Part shown: positions 7,460-15,258 of the stretch, in pieces
Layout of the letters: every line of letters begins with the position of its first letter
How positions within the stretch are numbered: the stretch's first letter is position 1
Assembly: GCF_042610425.1 (NCBI RefSeq)
Contig: NZ_JBGJZM010000003.1
Coordinates: 62,001-126,000, forward strand
DNA length: 64,000 nt
Source of the DNA: Ectobacillus sp042610425
Lineage (GTDB): Bacteria > Bacillota > Bacilli > Bacillales > Bacillaceae_G
Direction: 5' to 3'
Notes under the pieces: model-generated
Told to the model about the DNA's origin: nothing
Seen by the model: only the letters and a program-made list of their open reading frames with translations
Database searches by the model: none
Program-made: the position numbers and the translations under genes

Positions 7460-10400
7460 GTGAGCAAACTATTGCATATAAGCTTGAAGAACACCGTGGC
7501 TGTTCTAATCTTGGTTATTCTCGTTATTAGTAGTGGTTGGTATGCTACGAACAAAATTAAAGTCGAAACATTTCCGAATATGTCATTTCCCGCTTTATTT
7601 GTACAAGCTACTTATATGAATCATTCGGCAAGTGAACTGGAGGATCAGTTAACCAATCCGCTGGAAGATTCGATTAAGCAACAAAGGGGTTACGATACAT
7701 TAACGAGTACATCCAGCAATAATACAGCTAATATATCGATTATGTATCCATTCGGTACAGATATGGATAAACAAAAAACAAAGCTAGATGAAGCTGTTAG
7801 TAAGGTGAAAGTTCCAGATGGGGCTAAGGTTGAAGTAAAGAAAATTGACACGGGTGCACAGGCTGTCTATGAGGTGGCTCTTTCTGCAAAGGATTCGAGT
7901 CAAGATACGCAAAAGGCAATTGAAGACAATCTTGTACCTGCACTAGAAAAACAAGAAGGTGTTGGAACTGTAACGGTTCAAGGTACGAAAACGCATAAGA
8001 TTTCAATTGAAGTGGATCAAGACAAAGCGAAAGAATACGGAATTTCGCTGCAAACAATTAAGAGTGCGATTCAAGCGAAAAACTATAAAGTTTCTCTTGG
8101 ACAGGTCAAACAAGACGGAACGAATATTCCACTTGATTTGGAAGGATCCACAGCAAGTTCAGATGATATAAAGAATATTGAAATTTCAGGTGGACAATCG
8201 AGCCAGCAAGCAACTACGTCGGCAACGCAAGGTGGATCAGGACAAGCAGCAGGATTAGTGATGGGAGCAACGCAAACAGCAGGGTCTGCTAGTCAAACAA
8301 CCGGACCTACTATAGCAGCAGAAAAGGTAAAGCTTTCTGATATTGCAACTGTTAAAGACGCAACGGATCAGACGGAAATTTCCAGGTTTAATGGGAAAGA
8401 AAGCTTCTTAATTTCTGTTACAAAGACACAAGATGCAAATACGGCACAAGTTGTAAAGTTGGTAAAGGATAAAATCACTGAATTCCAAAAGAGCAATAAT
8501 GTGACTTCTTATACCGTGCAAGACCAAGGAAAAGATGTAAATGAATCTATTTCTTCTCTTCTAAAAGAAGGCGGCTATGGTATATTATTTGCTGTCATTA
8601 TCATTCTACTTTTCTTACGGAATGTACGTGCAACAGTGATTGCAATGATTTCGTTACCATTATCCATTTTGGCAACAATAAGCTTATTGCAGCAAACAGA
8701 TTATACCCTCAATATTATGACCCTTGGCGGTATGGCGATTGCAGTTGGACGGATTATTGATGATAGTATTGTAGTTATTGAAAATATATTCCGTTGGCGA
8801 CAAGAAAAAGGCGACGAACTCAGTATGAAGCAGACAGCTTTTTATGCAACGAAAGAAGTGATGCGAGCTGTTACAGGTTCTACACTTACGACGCTTGTTG
8901 TGTTCGTACCGATTGCGTTTGTATCGGGAATGATTGGTCAAATCTTTAGACCATTTGCTCTAGCAGTTGTATTTTCAATTGCTGTTTCATTACTAGTTGC
9001 GTTGTTGGTAATACCGATTTTAGGAAGTATGTTCTTTAAAAGGGTGAAACCTGCAAAGAAAGAAGGTAAACTTGTTCATTGGTATGAATCTTTACTTCGC
9101 GTATCATTGCGGAGAAAATGGGTAGTAGTCTTGTTATCCGTTCTGTTATTAGTTGGTTCACTATCCATGATTCCAAAGCTAGGCGTTTCCTTCTTGCCAT
9201 CAAGTGCATCAACAGCTCTGCAAGCTGAAATAGATGTACCAAACTCAGTAAATGTGAATCAAATGGACGATATTGCAAAGCAAACGGAATCGTATTTGAA
9301 AGATCAAAAGGAAATTAAATATAGTCAAGTGTCAATTGGTCTATCCAATGACCGTGCCATGTTCATGGGTGGAAGTAGCAAAAATAAAATCACCTTTGCC
9401 ATTCAGTTAAATGATAAGGAAAATGCAGATTCATATATTAGTAAATATCAAAAAAATATTGATAGTCTTTCTAAGGAAAAAAATAAAGATGCTACTGTAA
9501 CTGTAACTGAAAGTCAACAAGGCGGTGTTTCAACAGGAAATAACATTGATATTCAGTTATACAGTTCTGATATGAATAAGCTTACAGATGCATCCAATAC
9601 AATTGTGAAAATGCTAGAGAAAAATGATAAATTGAAAAATATATCTAGTAATGTAAGTGACGGACAAACGAAATGGAAGCTTGCTATAAATGATGATGGC
9701 AACAAAGCGGGCGTTTCGTATACTACACTTATGCAAGCAGTGAACGAATATTTATCAACTGTATCCGTTGGTCAATATGAAGTAAATGGTACAAAGCAAG
9801 AGGTTACCATTAATTACAATAAACAAATAACATCAAAAGATGATATTAAGAATATTGAAGTAACTACACAAAAAGGTAAGAAAACGGTTGGAGATGTCGC
9901 GGACTTAACGGAAGTACAAGTTCCTTCGACACTATATCATGATGACGGCAAGCCGCTTGTGAAGATTTCTGCAGTGGTAAAAGGAAACGATACTGCCAAA
10001 GTATCACAAAGTGTACAACAAGATGTGAAATCACTTTCATTACCAAGCGGCGTGGATGTAAAATTCGGCGGTGGTTTAAAAATGATTAGTGATGGTTTCT
10101 CTAGTATGGGACTTGCTATGGGGGCAGCCATTGGGTTTGTGTTCCTAGTACTAAGCTTTACATTTGGCGGCATATTGACACCGATTGTAATTCTATCTTC
10201 ACTTATCTTCATTCCGGTCGGGGCGCTAGGTGGGTTATTAATTAGTGGACAATCCCTTTCTATGAGTGCCTTAATTGGTTTGTTAATGCTAATTGGTATA
10301 GTAGTTTCTAACGCAGTCGTTCTACTAGATCGCGTGGAAACGAATCGAAAGCATGGAATGGAATTAGTTGAATCGATCGTGGAAGCAGCAAAGACTCGCT

Positions 10401-10609
10401 TACGTCCGATTTTAATGACGGCATTTGCGACAGTTTTTGCCCTAGTACCACTTGCCTTGTCAACTTCAACAAATGGTTTGATCTCCAAGGGACTAGCGGT
10501 TACGGTAATTGGTGGTTTAACAACCTCCACACTTCTAACGCTAATCTTTGTACCTGTGCTATATGCGATGGTTGGTAAATTTAGAAAGAATCTATCTGAT
10601 GATTTGTAA
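7460..10609 (+). CDS. RND-family efflux pump (SwrC/YerP-like)
   Basis: A 1049-residue transporter with the RND plan: one TM helix, a large extracytoplasmic loop (about 35-370), six TM helices, a second loop (about 580-860) and five final TM helices. The TM4 motif GGMAIAVGRIIDDSIVVIEN carries the paired acidic residues of the proton relay (about 434-435). The closest functional relative I know is SwrC/YerP of B. subtilis, which exports surfactin-like lipopeptides. A Gln/Thr/Ser/Gly/Ala-rich insertion of about 50 residues near 245-290 looks like a flexible linker. GTG at 7460 is 8 nt after AAGGAG; an ATG four bases upstream is in another frame. It probably belongs to the regulon of the adjacent two-component system. 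Confidence 0.92.
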   Translation: MSKLLHISLKNTVAVLILVILVISSGWYATNKIKVETFPNMSFPALFVQATYMNHSASELEDQLTNPLEDSIKQQRGYDTLTSTSSNNTANISIMYPFGTDMDKQKTKLDEAVSKVKVPDGAKVEVKKIDTGAQAVYEVALSAKDSSQDTQKAIEDNLVPALEKQEGVGTVTVQGTKTHKISIEVDQDKAKEYGISLQTIKSAIQAKNYKVSLGQVKQDGTNIPLDLEGSTASSDDIKNIEISGGQSSQQATTSATQGGSGQAAGLVMGATQTAGSASQTTGPTIAAEKVKLSDIATVKDATDQTEISRFNGKESFLISVTKTQDANTAQVVKLVKDKITEFQKSNNVTSYTVQDQGKDVNESISSLLKEGGYGILFAVIIILLFLRNVRATVIAMISLPLSILATISLLQQTDYTLNIMTLGGMAIAVGRIIDDSIVVIENIFRWRQEKGDELSMKQTAFYATKEVMRAVTGSTLTTLVVFVPIAFVSGMIGQIFRPFALAVVFSIAVSLLVALLVIPILGSMFFKRVKPAKKEGKLVHWYESLLRVSLRRKWVVVLLSVLLLVGSLSMIPKLGVSFLPSSASTALQAEIDVPNSVNVNQMDDIAKQTESYLKDQKEIKYSQVSIGLSNDRAMFMGGSSKNKITFAIQLNDKENADSYISKYQKNIDSLSKEKNKDATVTVTESQQGGVSTGNNIDIQLYSSDMNKLTDASNTIVKMLEKNDKLKNISSNVSDGQTKWKLAINDDGNKAGVSYTTLMQAVNEYLSTVSVGQYEVNGTKQEVTINYNKQITSKDDIKNIEVTTQKGKKTVGDVADLTEVQVPSTLYHDDGKPLVKISAVVKGNDTAKVSQSVQQDVKSLSLPSGVDVKFGGGLKMISDGFSSMGLAMGAAIGFVFLVLSFTFGGILTPIVILSSLIFIPVGALGGLLISGQSLSMSALIGLLMLIGIVVSNAVVLLDRVETNRKHGMELVESIVEAAKTRLRPILMTAFATVFALVPLALSTSTNGLISKGLAVTVIGGLTTSTLLTLIFVPVLYAMVGKFRKNLSDDL

Positions 10610-10620
10610 AATGTAAAGAA

Positions 10621-10659
10621 AAGGCCGTTTTCCAGTATGATGGAAAGCGGTCTTTTTTT
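10621..10659 (+). terminator. Terminator of the RND gene
   Basis: A 12-bp stem with G-T pairs, GGCCGTTTTCCA and TGGAAAGCGGTC, is followed by seven T. It lies 12 nt after the stop codon and just ahead of repeat locus B. Confidence 0.88.
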
Positions 10660-10692
10660 GTATGAGAGTGGAGGGGAAAGAGAACGGATTGG

Positions 10693-10892
10693 TGCCCGTG
10701 AAAGAGGAAAAATCAAAATAGCGGTACGAAAGGTAAGCTTTGATGCCCGCACAAGGAAGAAAAGGTGTGTAGCGGTAAGCAAAGCCCCGGATTGAAGCCC
10801 GTAAACGGAGAAACTCGCGCGCAGCGGACACCAAAGCCCCGGATTAATGACCGTAAATGAAGAACTCTGCCCCTTGCGGTAACTAATCTCCT
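10693..10892. repeat. 52-bp tandem repeat array, locus B (4 units)
   Basis: Units start at 10693, 10745, 10797 and 10849, exactly 52 bp apart. The second and third units match locus A closely (GCGGTAAGCAAAGCCCCGGA, GTAAACGGAGAAAC). The outer two are degenerate but keep GCCCG-like starts and GCGGTA. The array lies between the terminator of the RND gene and the 3' end of the convergent yczE-like gene. Confidence 0.92.
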
Positions 10893-10937
10893 CCGTAAAA
10901 AAGAAAAACCCGCAAAGCGGGTATCCAAACATCAGAT

Positions 10938-11600
10938 TCAGTATTGTTCCTTCTCCCTGCGAAGTCCTATCTTAAATGTCTGATCAAATGATTCATGCTG
11001 AATGGTAGTTGGACGGAATTTTAGTGCTTTAAATATGATTTGCACGCAGAAGCCGATTGCAAAAGCGGATAGAATGGTTCCAGCGCCGAGCATGCCCCCA
11101 AGTTGCCAGCCTACAAGGGCAGCTAGTAGTTCGATGATGGCGCGGCATACCCCAATTGGCAGCTTCGTGATGCGAGTTAGCGCGACCATGAGGCTATCTC
11201 TGGGACCTGCTCCAAATGCGGAGCCGATGTAAAAATAGGAGCCGAAAGCGATGATAAATAGGCCAAGAATCATCATGAACGATCCGATGACAAAATTACT
11301 TGCAGTTGGAATGACATGTAGGTTAAGAATGCTATCCATAAAGACACCGATGAGTACCATGTTCAACACGGTACCGAGTCCAAGCTTCTCCCTTAGTAAC
11401 ACGGCAAGAATTCCTATGATTACGCCGACAACGATGGAAGCGACTCCAATGCTCATTCCAGTTGTTTGCGCTAGCCCAACATGAAACACATCCCACGGCG
11501 CATATCCAATATGAGCATTAATTGTAACAACAATTCCTAATGCGTATAAAAAAAGACCCCAAATCAATTTCAACAGACGGATAGAAAATAGGCTCATCAT
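10938..11600 (-). CDS. yczE: YczE-type integral membrane protein
   Basis: A 220-residue protein with about six hydrophobic helices. The segment APWDVFHVGLAQTTGMSIG and the repeated motif later (GAGPRDSLMVALTRITKLPI, an internal duplication of the half-domain) are hallmarks of the YczE/YyaS-like family (DUF6198). Its transport substrate is unknown. The family is known to be paired with a divergent MocR-type regulator (called YczR in the literature), exactly as here. The ATG at 11600 or 11597 follows GGGAG; I list the first. A conserved 15-bp motif in the intergenic region probably controls it. Confidence 0.8.
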   Translation of the reverse strand: MMSLFSIRLLKLIWGLFLYALGIVVTINAHIGYAPWDVFHVGLAQTTGMSIGVASIVVGVIIGILAVLLREKLGLGTVLNMVLIGVFMDSILNLHVIPTASNFVIGSFMMILGLFIIAFGSYFYIGSAFGAGPRDSLMVALTRITKLPIGVCRAIIELLAALVGWQLGGMLGAGTILSAFAIGFCVQIIFKALKFRPTTIQHESFDQTFKIGLRREKEQY

Positions 11601-11620
11601 CAATCTCCCTTTTTTTATAA

Positions 11621-11635
11621 TGTATGACTAAAAAC
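11621..11635. promoter_or_regulatory. Third, degenerate copy of the yczE/MocR operator
   Basis: TGTATGACTAAAAAC matches 12 of 15 positions of the motif at 11653 and lies 20 bp upstream of the yczE start, in the same orientation as the 11653 copy. Confidence 0.45.
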
Positions 11636-11652
11636 GCGGAAAACTATATAAT

Positions 11653-11667
11653 TGTATGACAAACAAT
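11653..11667 (+). promoter_or_regulatory. Probable MocR (YczR-type) operator, left arm
   Basis: TGTATGACAAACAAT is the exact reverse complement of ATTGTTTGTCATACA at 11750-11764. A 15-bp perfect inverted repeat spaced 82 bp apart between a MocR-type gene and its divergent partner fits the paired half-sites bound by dimeric MocR regulators such as GabR. Function is inferred from position. Confidence 0.65.
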
Positions 11668-11749
11668 TCTTGGGGGAACAATTAGTAGAATAATGAGAAA
11701 ATTTGAAGTATCTTTATTATATATACATTTCTGATGATTTCAATAGATG

Positions 11750-11764
11750 ATTGTTTGTCATACA
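11750..11764 (-). promoter_or_regulatory. Probable MocR (YczR-type) operator, right arm
   Basis: ATTGTTTGTCATACA lies 17 bp upstream of the MocR start codon and is the exact inverted copy of the 11653 site. Its position would allow autoregulation. Confidence 0.65.
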
Positions 11765-11781
11765 TTTAAGGGGGGCGAAAG

Positions 11782-13161
11782 ATGTGGAATCCCAAAGTCA
11801 TTGATACAGATCATGTGCTGTATGTTGCGATTGCGGATGCGATTGAGAGGGATATTTATCTTGGTGTTTTGAAACCAAATGAAAAAATGCCACCTCAGCG
11901 TTCTCTTGCCAAAGTCATCGGAGTGAACCTCACTACGATTTCGAGAGCGTATAAGGAAGCTGAGAAGCGAGGGCTTATTTCGGGAACGGTTGGAAGCGGA
12001 ACGTATGTGTTACCAATCAATAAGAAAGAATTTGCGCTGCCAGATATTTTAAAGAAGGACGAGGAAATCATTGAGCTAGGGCTTGTCGGCTCTGTTAAGA
12101 TTGAGGGCGATGCGATCTCCAAGCATTTATCGGAGATAGCGGAGGATTCTATGCTAGATACGCTATTAGATTATGGACCGTGTCAAGGTATACAAAGACA
12201 TAGGGAAGCTGCCGCAAGGTGGATGAAGCAATACGGAATGAAGGAGGATCCAGATCATGTAGTACTTTGTTCCGGGGCAATGCATGCCATTTCCTGCTGT
12301 TTGCTAGGGTTGTTTGCTCCTGGAGACCGAATCGCAGTCGATGTGCTCACCTTTACCGGATTTAAAAATGCGGCAAAGATGAACCATATGAAGTTAGAGC
12401 CAGTTGCCATGGATGAGGAGGGGATGATACCAGAAAGCTTGGAAAGTTTGTGCGAAAGAGTTCAAGTGAAAGGGATTTATCTCATGCCAAATATGCAAAA
12501 TCCGACCGCTACAGCGATGTCAGCTGAAAGAAAGAATACTATTGCAGCGATTATTCGCAAGTACAATCTCATCTTAATAGAAGACGATATTTATAACTTT
12601 ACTAATACACAGGAGCAGACAGCACTTAGTTCTCTCGTTCCGGAGCAAGGCATCTTTATTTGTAGTATTTCGAAGTTGTTATTCCCAGGGCTTCGCGTTG
12701 CATTTGCAATTGTACCAGATCGTTACTTGTATAAATTTACGAATGCCGTTACGAATACGATATGGATGGCTTCACCGCTAAGCTGTGAAATTATAACACG
12801 TTTCATTGAGAGCGGTGCAGCTAGAGATATGACGATGAAAAAAAGGAGGGTCATTGCCCGCAGACTAGCACTTGCGAAGGAAATTTTGAGCGGCTATTCT
12901 TTTCAGACAGTAGATAGTAGCATGTTTTTGTGGCTTACGTTACCAGACGGGTGGACGGATGCAGAGTTTGAACATATCGCACTTCTTCATAAAGTGAGAG
13001 TGATAGCTGCGAATAAGTTTTCTGTAGGAAATCATGAGGTGCCCCGTGCAGTTAGAATTTCATTAAACTCAGTAGAGAGCGATGAACAGTTAACGAAAGG
13101 ATTGCATATTCTTGTGCGTATGCTGAAGCAAGATCCGATGCTATCTGTTCCGATTCTATAG
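11782..13161 (+). CDS. MocR/PdxR-type regulator (GntR HTH + aminotransferase fold)
   Basis: A 459-residue fusion. Residues 1-75 form a GntR-type winged helix: PPQRSLAKVIGVNLTTISRA and RGLISGTVGSGTYV. Residues about 100-445 have a fold-type I aminotransferase shape, with MPNMQNPTATAMS, EDDIYNF and the PLP-lysine segment SISKLLFPGLRVAF (Lys in SISK). Such proteins bind DNA and use pyridoxal phosphate or its adducts as a signal rather than acting as enzymes. It diverges from yczE and shares a 15-bp inverted repeat with it, so it most likely controls yczE and itself. Start ATG at 11782 after AAGGGGGG. Confidence 0.88.
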   Translation: MWNPKVIDTDHVLYVAIADAIERDIYLGVLKPNEKMPPQRSLAKVIGVNLTTISRAYKEAEKRGLISGTVGSGTYVLPINKKEFALPDILKKDEEIIELGLVGSVKIEGDAISKHLSEIAEDSMLDTLLDYGPCQGIQRHREAAARWMKQYGMKEDPDHVVLCSGAMHAISCCLLGLFAPGDRIAVDVLTFTGFKNAAKMNHMKLEPVAMDEEGMIPESLESLCERVQVKGIYLMPNMQNPTATAMSAERKNTIAAIIRKYNLILIEDDIYNFTNTQEQTALSSLVPEQGIFICSISKLLFPGLRVAFAIVPDRYLYKFTNAVTNTIWMASPLSCEIITRFIESGAARDMTMKKRRVIARRLALAKEILSGYSFQTVDSSMFLWLTLPDGWTDAEFEHIALLHKVRVIAANKFSVGNHEVPRAVRISLNSVESDEQLTKGLHILVRMLKQDPMLSVPIL

Positions 13162-13213
13162 AAAAAAAGAGAATGGTTCTTCTCCAATATGGAGAGAAGC
13201 ATTCTCTTTTTTA
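13162..13213. terminator. Bidirectional terminator
   Basis: A long hairpin, AAAAAAGAGAAT...ATTCTCTTTTTT with an inner TTCTCC/GGAGAA-like stem, is flanked by A on the left and T on the right. It serves the MocR gene (plus) and the convergent small gene (minus). Confidence 0.85.
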
Positions 13214-13222
13214 GTTTTTGAA

Positions 13223-13501
13223 TTATAAACATTGAAGCATCGTGCGTTGTCCCTTGAGTTCATTATTTACTCGAAACATGATTGTATTGTAAACTTCAAA
13301 TTTATAAACCTGTAGCAAAGGGTTCGTTACGGTTTGTTGTTTGAAGAAAAGATCAATTCGTTTGTGAACATAACGCATGATTTGCTCTTTATAAAATAAT
13401 TTTTTCTGACTGATTTTTTCTCGAATGTCGTCAGTCATGGAGAAGACGAATTCTAGAACGGACAGGTCCAATACACCGCAGTATTCATACATAGTCATCA
13501 T
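13223..13501 (-). CDS. Small protein of unknown function, paralogue 1
   Basis: A 92-residue protein I do not recognise. It is clearly paralogous to the next minus-strand gene: both share YEYC-VLD, EKI-Q-KLFY-EQI-RY--KRI-LF, LLQVYK-E-YNTIMF and a C-terminal QC. It is predicted mostly helical, with no TM segment or signal peptide; conserved Cys occur near both ends. AAGGAGG precedes a double ATG at 13501/13498; I list the first. Both genes have a promoter-like pair 70 nt upstream and repeated TTGTAAA/TTTACA elements in the leader, so they may be co-regulated. Confidence 0.65.
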   Translation of the reverse strand: MMTMYEYCGVLDLSVLEFVFSMTDDIREKISQKKLFYKEQIMRYVHKRIDLFFKQQTVTNPLLQVYKFEVYNTIMFRVNNELKGQRTMLQCL

Positions 13502-13528
13502 GTGTACCTCCTTCATCCGTAAAGTTTC

Positions 13529-13556
13529 TGTAAATAAATTTACGTTAGCTTTACAA
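13529..13556. promoter_or_regulatory. TTTACA-type repeat cluster upstream of paralogue 1
   Basis: TGTAAAT (13529-13535), ATTTACG (13538-13544) and TTTACAA (13550-13556) lie between the promoter and the ribosome binding site. A similar cluster precedes paralogue 2. A regulatory role is only inferred. Confidence 0.35.
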
Positions 13557-13567
13557 TTTACGCTTTT

Positions 13568-13595
13568 ATTGTATTATATTTTTTTAAAAAAGCAA
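13568..13595 (-). promoter_or_regulatory. Candidate sigma-A promoter of paralogue 1
   Basis: On the minus strand TTGCTT (13590-13595) and TACAAT (13568-13573) are 16 bp apart. An overlapping TATAAT at a less favourable spacing also exists. Confidence 0.4.
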
Positions 13596-13631
13596 TGGAA
13601 ATGATTTGTGAAAGGAGTGACTTTTTTATAG

Positions 13632-13690
13632 AAATAAAAACAGATAATTTTTCCTAAAATTCTGAAGATTTAAAAGAAAAACTATCTGTT
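13632..13690 (-). terminator. Terminator of small paralogue 2
   Basis: AACAGATA (13639-13646) pairs with TATCTGTT (13683-13690), extended by TTTTTC/GAAAAA with one mismatch. On the minus strand it is followed by TTTTTATTTC. Confidence 0.65.
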
Positions 13691-13705
13691 ATATGAGGTT
13701 ACATA

Positions 13706-13981
13706 TTATACACATTGAAATAGAATATGGTGCTCCTTCAGCTCTTTATTTAACTTAAACATGATGGTGTTATATAACTCAGATTTATATACTTGCAGCA
13801 GTGCACCTTTTAGAGGTTGATGCCGCAAGAAAAGAGCAATGCGTTTTTGTAAATAGCGGGTTATTTGTTCTCGATAAAACAATTTTCTCTGTGTAATCTT
13901 TTCTTGTATGTCTTCTATGATTGCAAAGGTGAATTGGAGTATCGCTACATCCAAGACGCTGCAGTATTCATAGATTTTCAT
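13706..13981 (-). CDS. Small protein of unknown function, paralogue 2
   Basis: A 91-residue protein paralogous to the gene at 13223-13501: IYEYCSVLDVAILQF at the start, EKITQRKLFYREQITRYLQK in the middle and LLQVYKSELYNTIMFKLN near the end, closing with FQCV. Roughly 60 percent of positions look identical by eye. The frame is open from 14014, but AAGGAGG is 8 nt from the ATG at 13981. No domain is recognisable and no hydrophobic segment is present. Two neighbouring, separately promoted copies suggest a local duplication that has been kept. Confidence 0.65.
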   Translation of the reverse strand: MKIYEYCSVLDVAILQFTFAIIEDIQEKITQRKLFYREQITRYLQKRIALFLRHQPLKGALLQVYKSELYNTIMFKLNKELKEHHILFQCV

Positions 13982-13999
13982 ATTCGCTCCCTCCTTTGG

Positions 14000-14039
14000 T
14001 TGTAAATCTCGCATTGGTGTATTTACTAAAAATTTACAA
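14000..14039. promoter_or_regulatory. TTTACA-type repeat cluster upstream of paralogue 2
   Basis: TTGTAAA (14000-14006), ATTTACT (14021-14027) and TTTACAA (14033-14039) lie in the leader; the last starts about 12 nt after the -10 box, as in paralogue 1. Confidence 0.35.
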
Positions 14040-14051
14040 TAGGTTGCTATT

Positions 14052-14079
14052 ATTTTAATCTATTCTATGAAAAAATCAA
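14052..14079 (-). promoter_or_regulatory. Candidate sigma-A promoter of paralogue 2
   Basis: On the minus strand TTGATT (14074-14079) and TAAAAT (14052-14057) have a 16-bp spacer, about 70 nt from the start codon. Confidence 0.45.
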
Positions 14080-14195
14080 TGCTTATGACAAAATAAGTCA
14101 ATTTATTAATTTTGTGGGAGAAAATATGACAGAGGAAAAAGCGTTCTTCGTTACGTAAAAGTAGTCGGATGCAGTCCAGCTTTTTTTGCTAGTAT

Positions 14196-14250
14196 TCTCC
14201 TATCTTATACACTATACTGTTAATTACAGTATAGTGTATAAGATAGGAGA
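14196..14250. promoter_or_regulatory. Perfect 25-bp palindrome over the PadR gene start
   Basis: The arms 14196-14220 and 14226-14250 are exact reverse complements around TAATT. The inner part reads ACTATACTGT-TAATT-ACAGTATAGT. The right arm includes the AGGAGA ribosome binding site of the PadR-type gene. It is probably the autoregulatory operator; if the transcript starts upstream, it would also hide the ribosome binding site in a hairpin. Confidence 0.75.
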
Positions 14251-14257
14251 TGCTGAT

Positions 14258-14611
14258 TTGGTTGCTAAGAAAGGACAAGGCTATCGTCATTTACCTGCAT
14301 TTATTCTGTTAGCTCTTGCACAGAAGTCGATGCATGGAGGAGCTATTTACACGTTTTTATGTGAAAGCTTGCCGGCCCTTCATACAGATAGCGGAGCAGT
14401 CTATCGATGTTTGCAAGAAATGGAGAAAAACGGGGCTGTTACATCGGTATGGGATACGAGCGGAGCGGGTCCAGCTAAGAAAATATATGAGATGACGCCA
14501 TTTGGCTGGGGAAAGTTAGAGGAATGTAAACAAGATATTGAAATGAGAATGACAAATTTCATTTACTTTCTTCAGACGTACGAAAAAGTGCGAAAGGCGA
14601 AGGAAGAATAG
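14258..14611 (+). CDS. PadR-family transcriptional regulator
   Basis: A 117-residue protein with the PadR winged-helix pattern: FILLALAQKSMHGGAIYTFL, then TDSGAVYRCLQEMEKNGAVT and YEMTPFGWGKLEECK. PadR regulators are dimeric repressors, often of efflux or detoxification genes. The open frame extends to 14186, but AGGAG is 8 nt from a TTG at 14258, and the family alignment begins there. The start is covered by a perfect 25-bp palindrome, the likely operator. It is followed after 24 nt by an AhpD-like gene, so the two form an operon. Confidence 0.82.
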   Translation: MVAKKGQGYRHLPAFILLALAQKSMHGGAIYTFLCESLPALHTDSGAVYRCLQEMEKNGAVTSVWDTSGAGPAKKIYEMTPFGWGKLEECKQDIEMRMTNFIYFLQTYEKVRKAKEE

Positions 14612-14635
14612 AATGTCATAAACGAGGAGAAAACG

Positions 14636-15223
14636 ATGAAACAGGAATTCTATAAAAAAATTTATTCGGTACGAGAGTTTTATATTGCTCTCTATAAAGG
14701 ATTCAGAACTATGCCTTTTATGATCAAAGCGAAAAAAAATAAGGAAATTTCGATGGAATTTAGAGAACGTATTATGCTTGCGGTTACAGAAGTGAATGGG
14801 TGTGAAGTTTGTTCCTATGCGCATACGAAGATTGCGTTAGAGCAGGGGATGAGCAAGGAAGAGATTCAATTGCTTTTATCAGGAGGGAAGGATCATGTTC
14901 CTGAAGAGGAAGCGCCTGCTTTGTTTTTTGCACAGCATTATGCAGATATGAGAGGCAATCCATCTAAGGAATCGTGGCAACAAATCGTGAATATGTATGG
15001 GGAAACAAAGGCCTTCGGGATTTTAGGTGCCATTCGGGCTATTATGATTGGGAATGTGTACGGAATTCCTTTAAGTGCATTTCGTAGCCGCCTCCGCGGA
15101 AAACCAATTCAAAAAAGCAATTTAGCATACGAACTTACCATGATAGTAAGCATTTTCTTATTGTTGCCGATTGCTCTTATTCATAGTTTCTTATCAGATT
15201 TATTTCGAGTTCCGCTTATATAA
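14636..15223 (+). CDS. Carboxymuconolactone decarboxylase / AhpD-like protein
   Basis: A 195-residue protein with the AhpD-like core at about 40-130. The segment VNGCEVCSYAHTKIALEQGM carries the CxxC redox pair and His typical of alkyl-hydroperoxidase-type members (CxxCxxxH). A hydrophobic helix near the C-terminus (about 165-188) suggests membrane attachment, which is unusual for this usually soluble trimeric family. AhpD-type proteins reduce peroxides or act as thiol-disulfide partners. Co-transcription with a PadR regulator suggests an inducible detoxification role, an inference from context. Confidence 0.82.
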   Translation: MKQEFYKKIYSVREFYIALYKGFRTMPFMIKAKKNKEISMEFRERIMLAVTEVNGCEVCSYAHTKIALEQGMSKEEIQLLLSGGKDHVPEEEAPALFFAQHYADMRGNPSKESWQQIVNMYGETKAFGILGAIRAIMIGNVYGIPLSAFRSRLRGKPIQKSNLAYELTMIVSIFLLLPIALIHSFLSDLFRVPLI

Positions 15224-15258
15224 AAAAACGAGCAAGACCTATTCAAATAGGCCTTGCT
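15222..15258 (-). terminator. Terminator overlapping the end of the pyruvate-kinase-like gene
   Basis: The hairpin AGCAAGaCCTAT / ATAGGcCTTGCT is followed on the minus strand by CG and seven T. Its upstream arm includes the last codons and stop of the minus-strand gene. Confidence 0.8.

Noticed and set aside
9937..10932. Long minus-strand ORF of 331 codons
   Set aside because: Most of it is antisense to the RND pump gene and the rest runs through repeat locus B. Its composition is not protein-like and there is no ribosome binding site.
14196..14250. Intrinsic terminator upstream of the PadR gene
   Set aside because: No T tract follows and the palindrome overlaps the ribosome binding site of the next gene, so an operator is the better reading.
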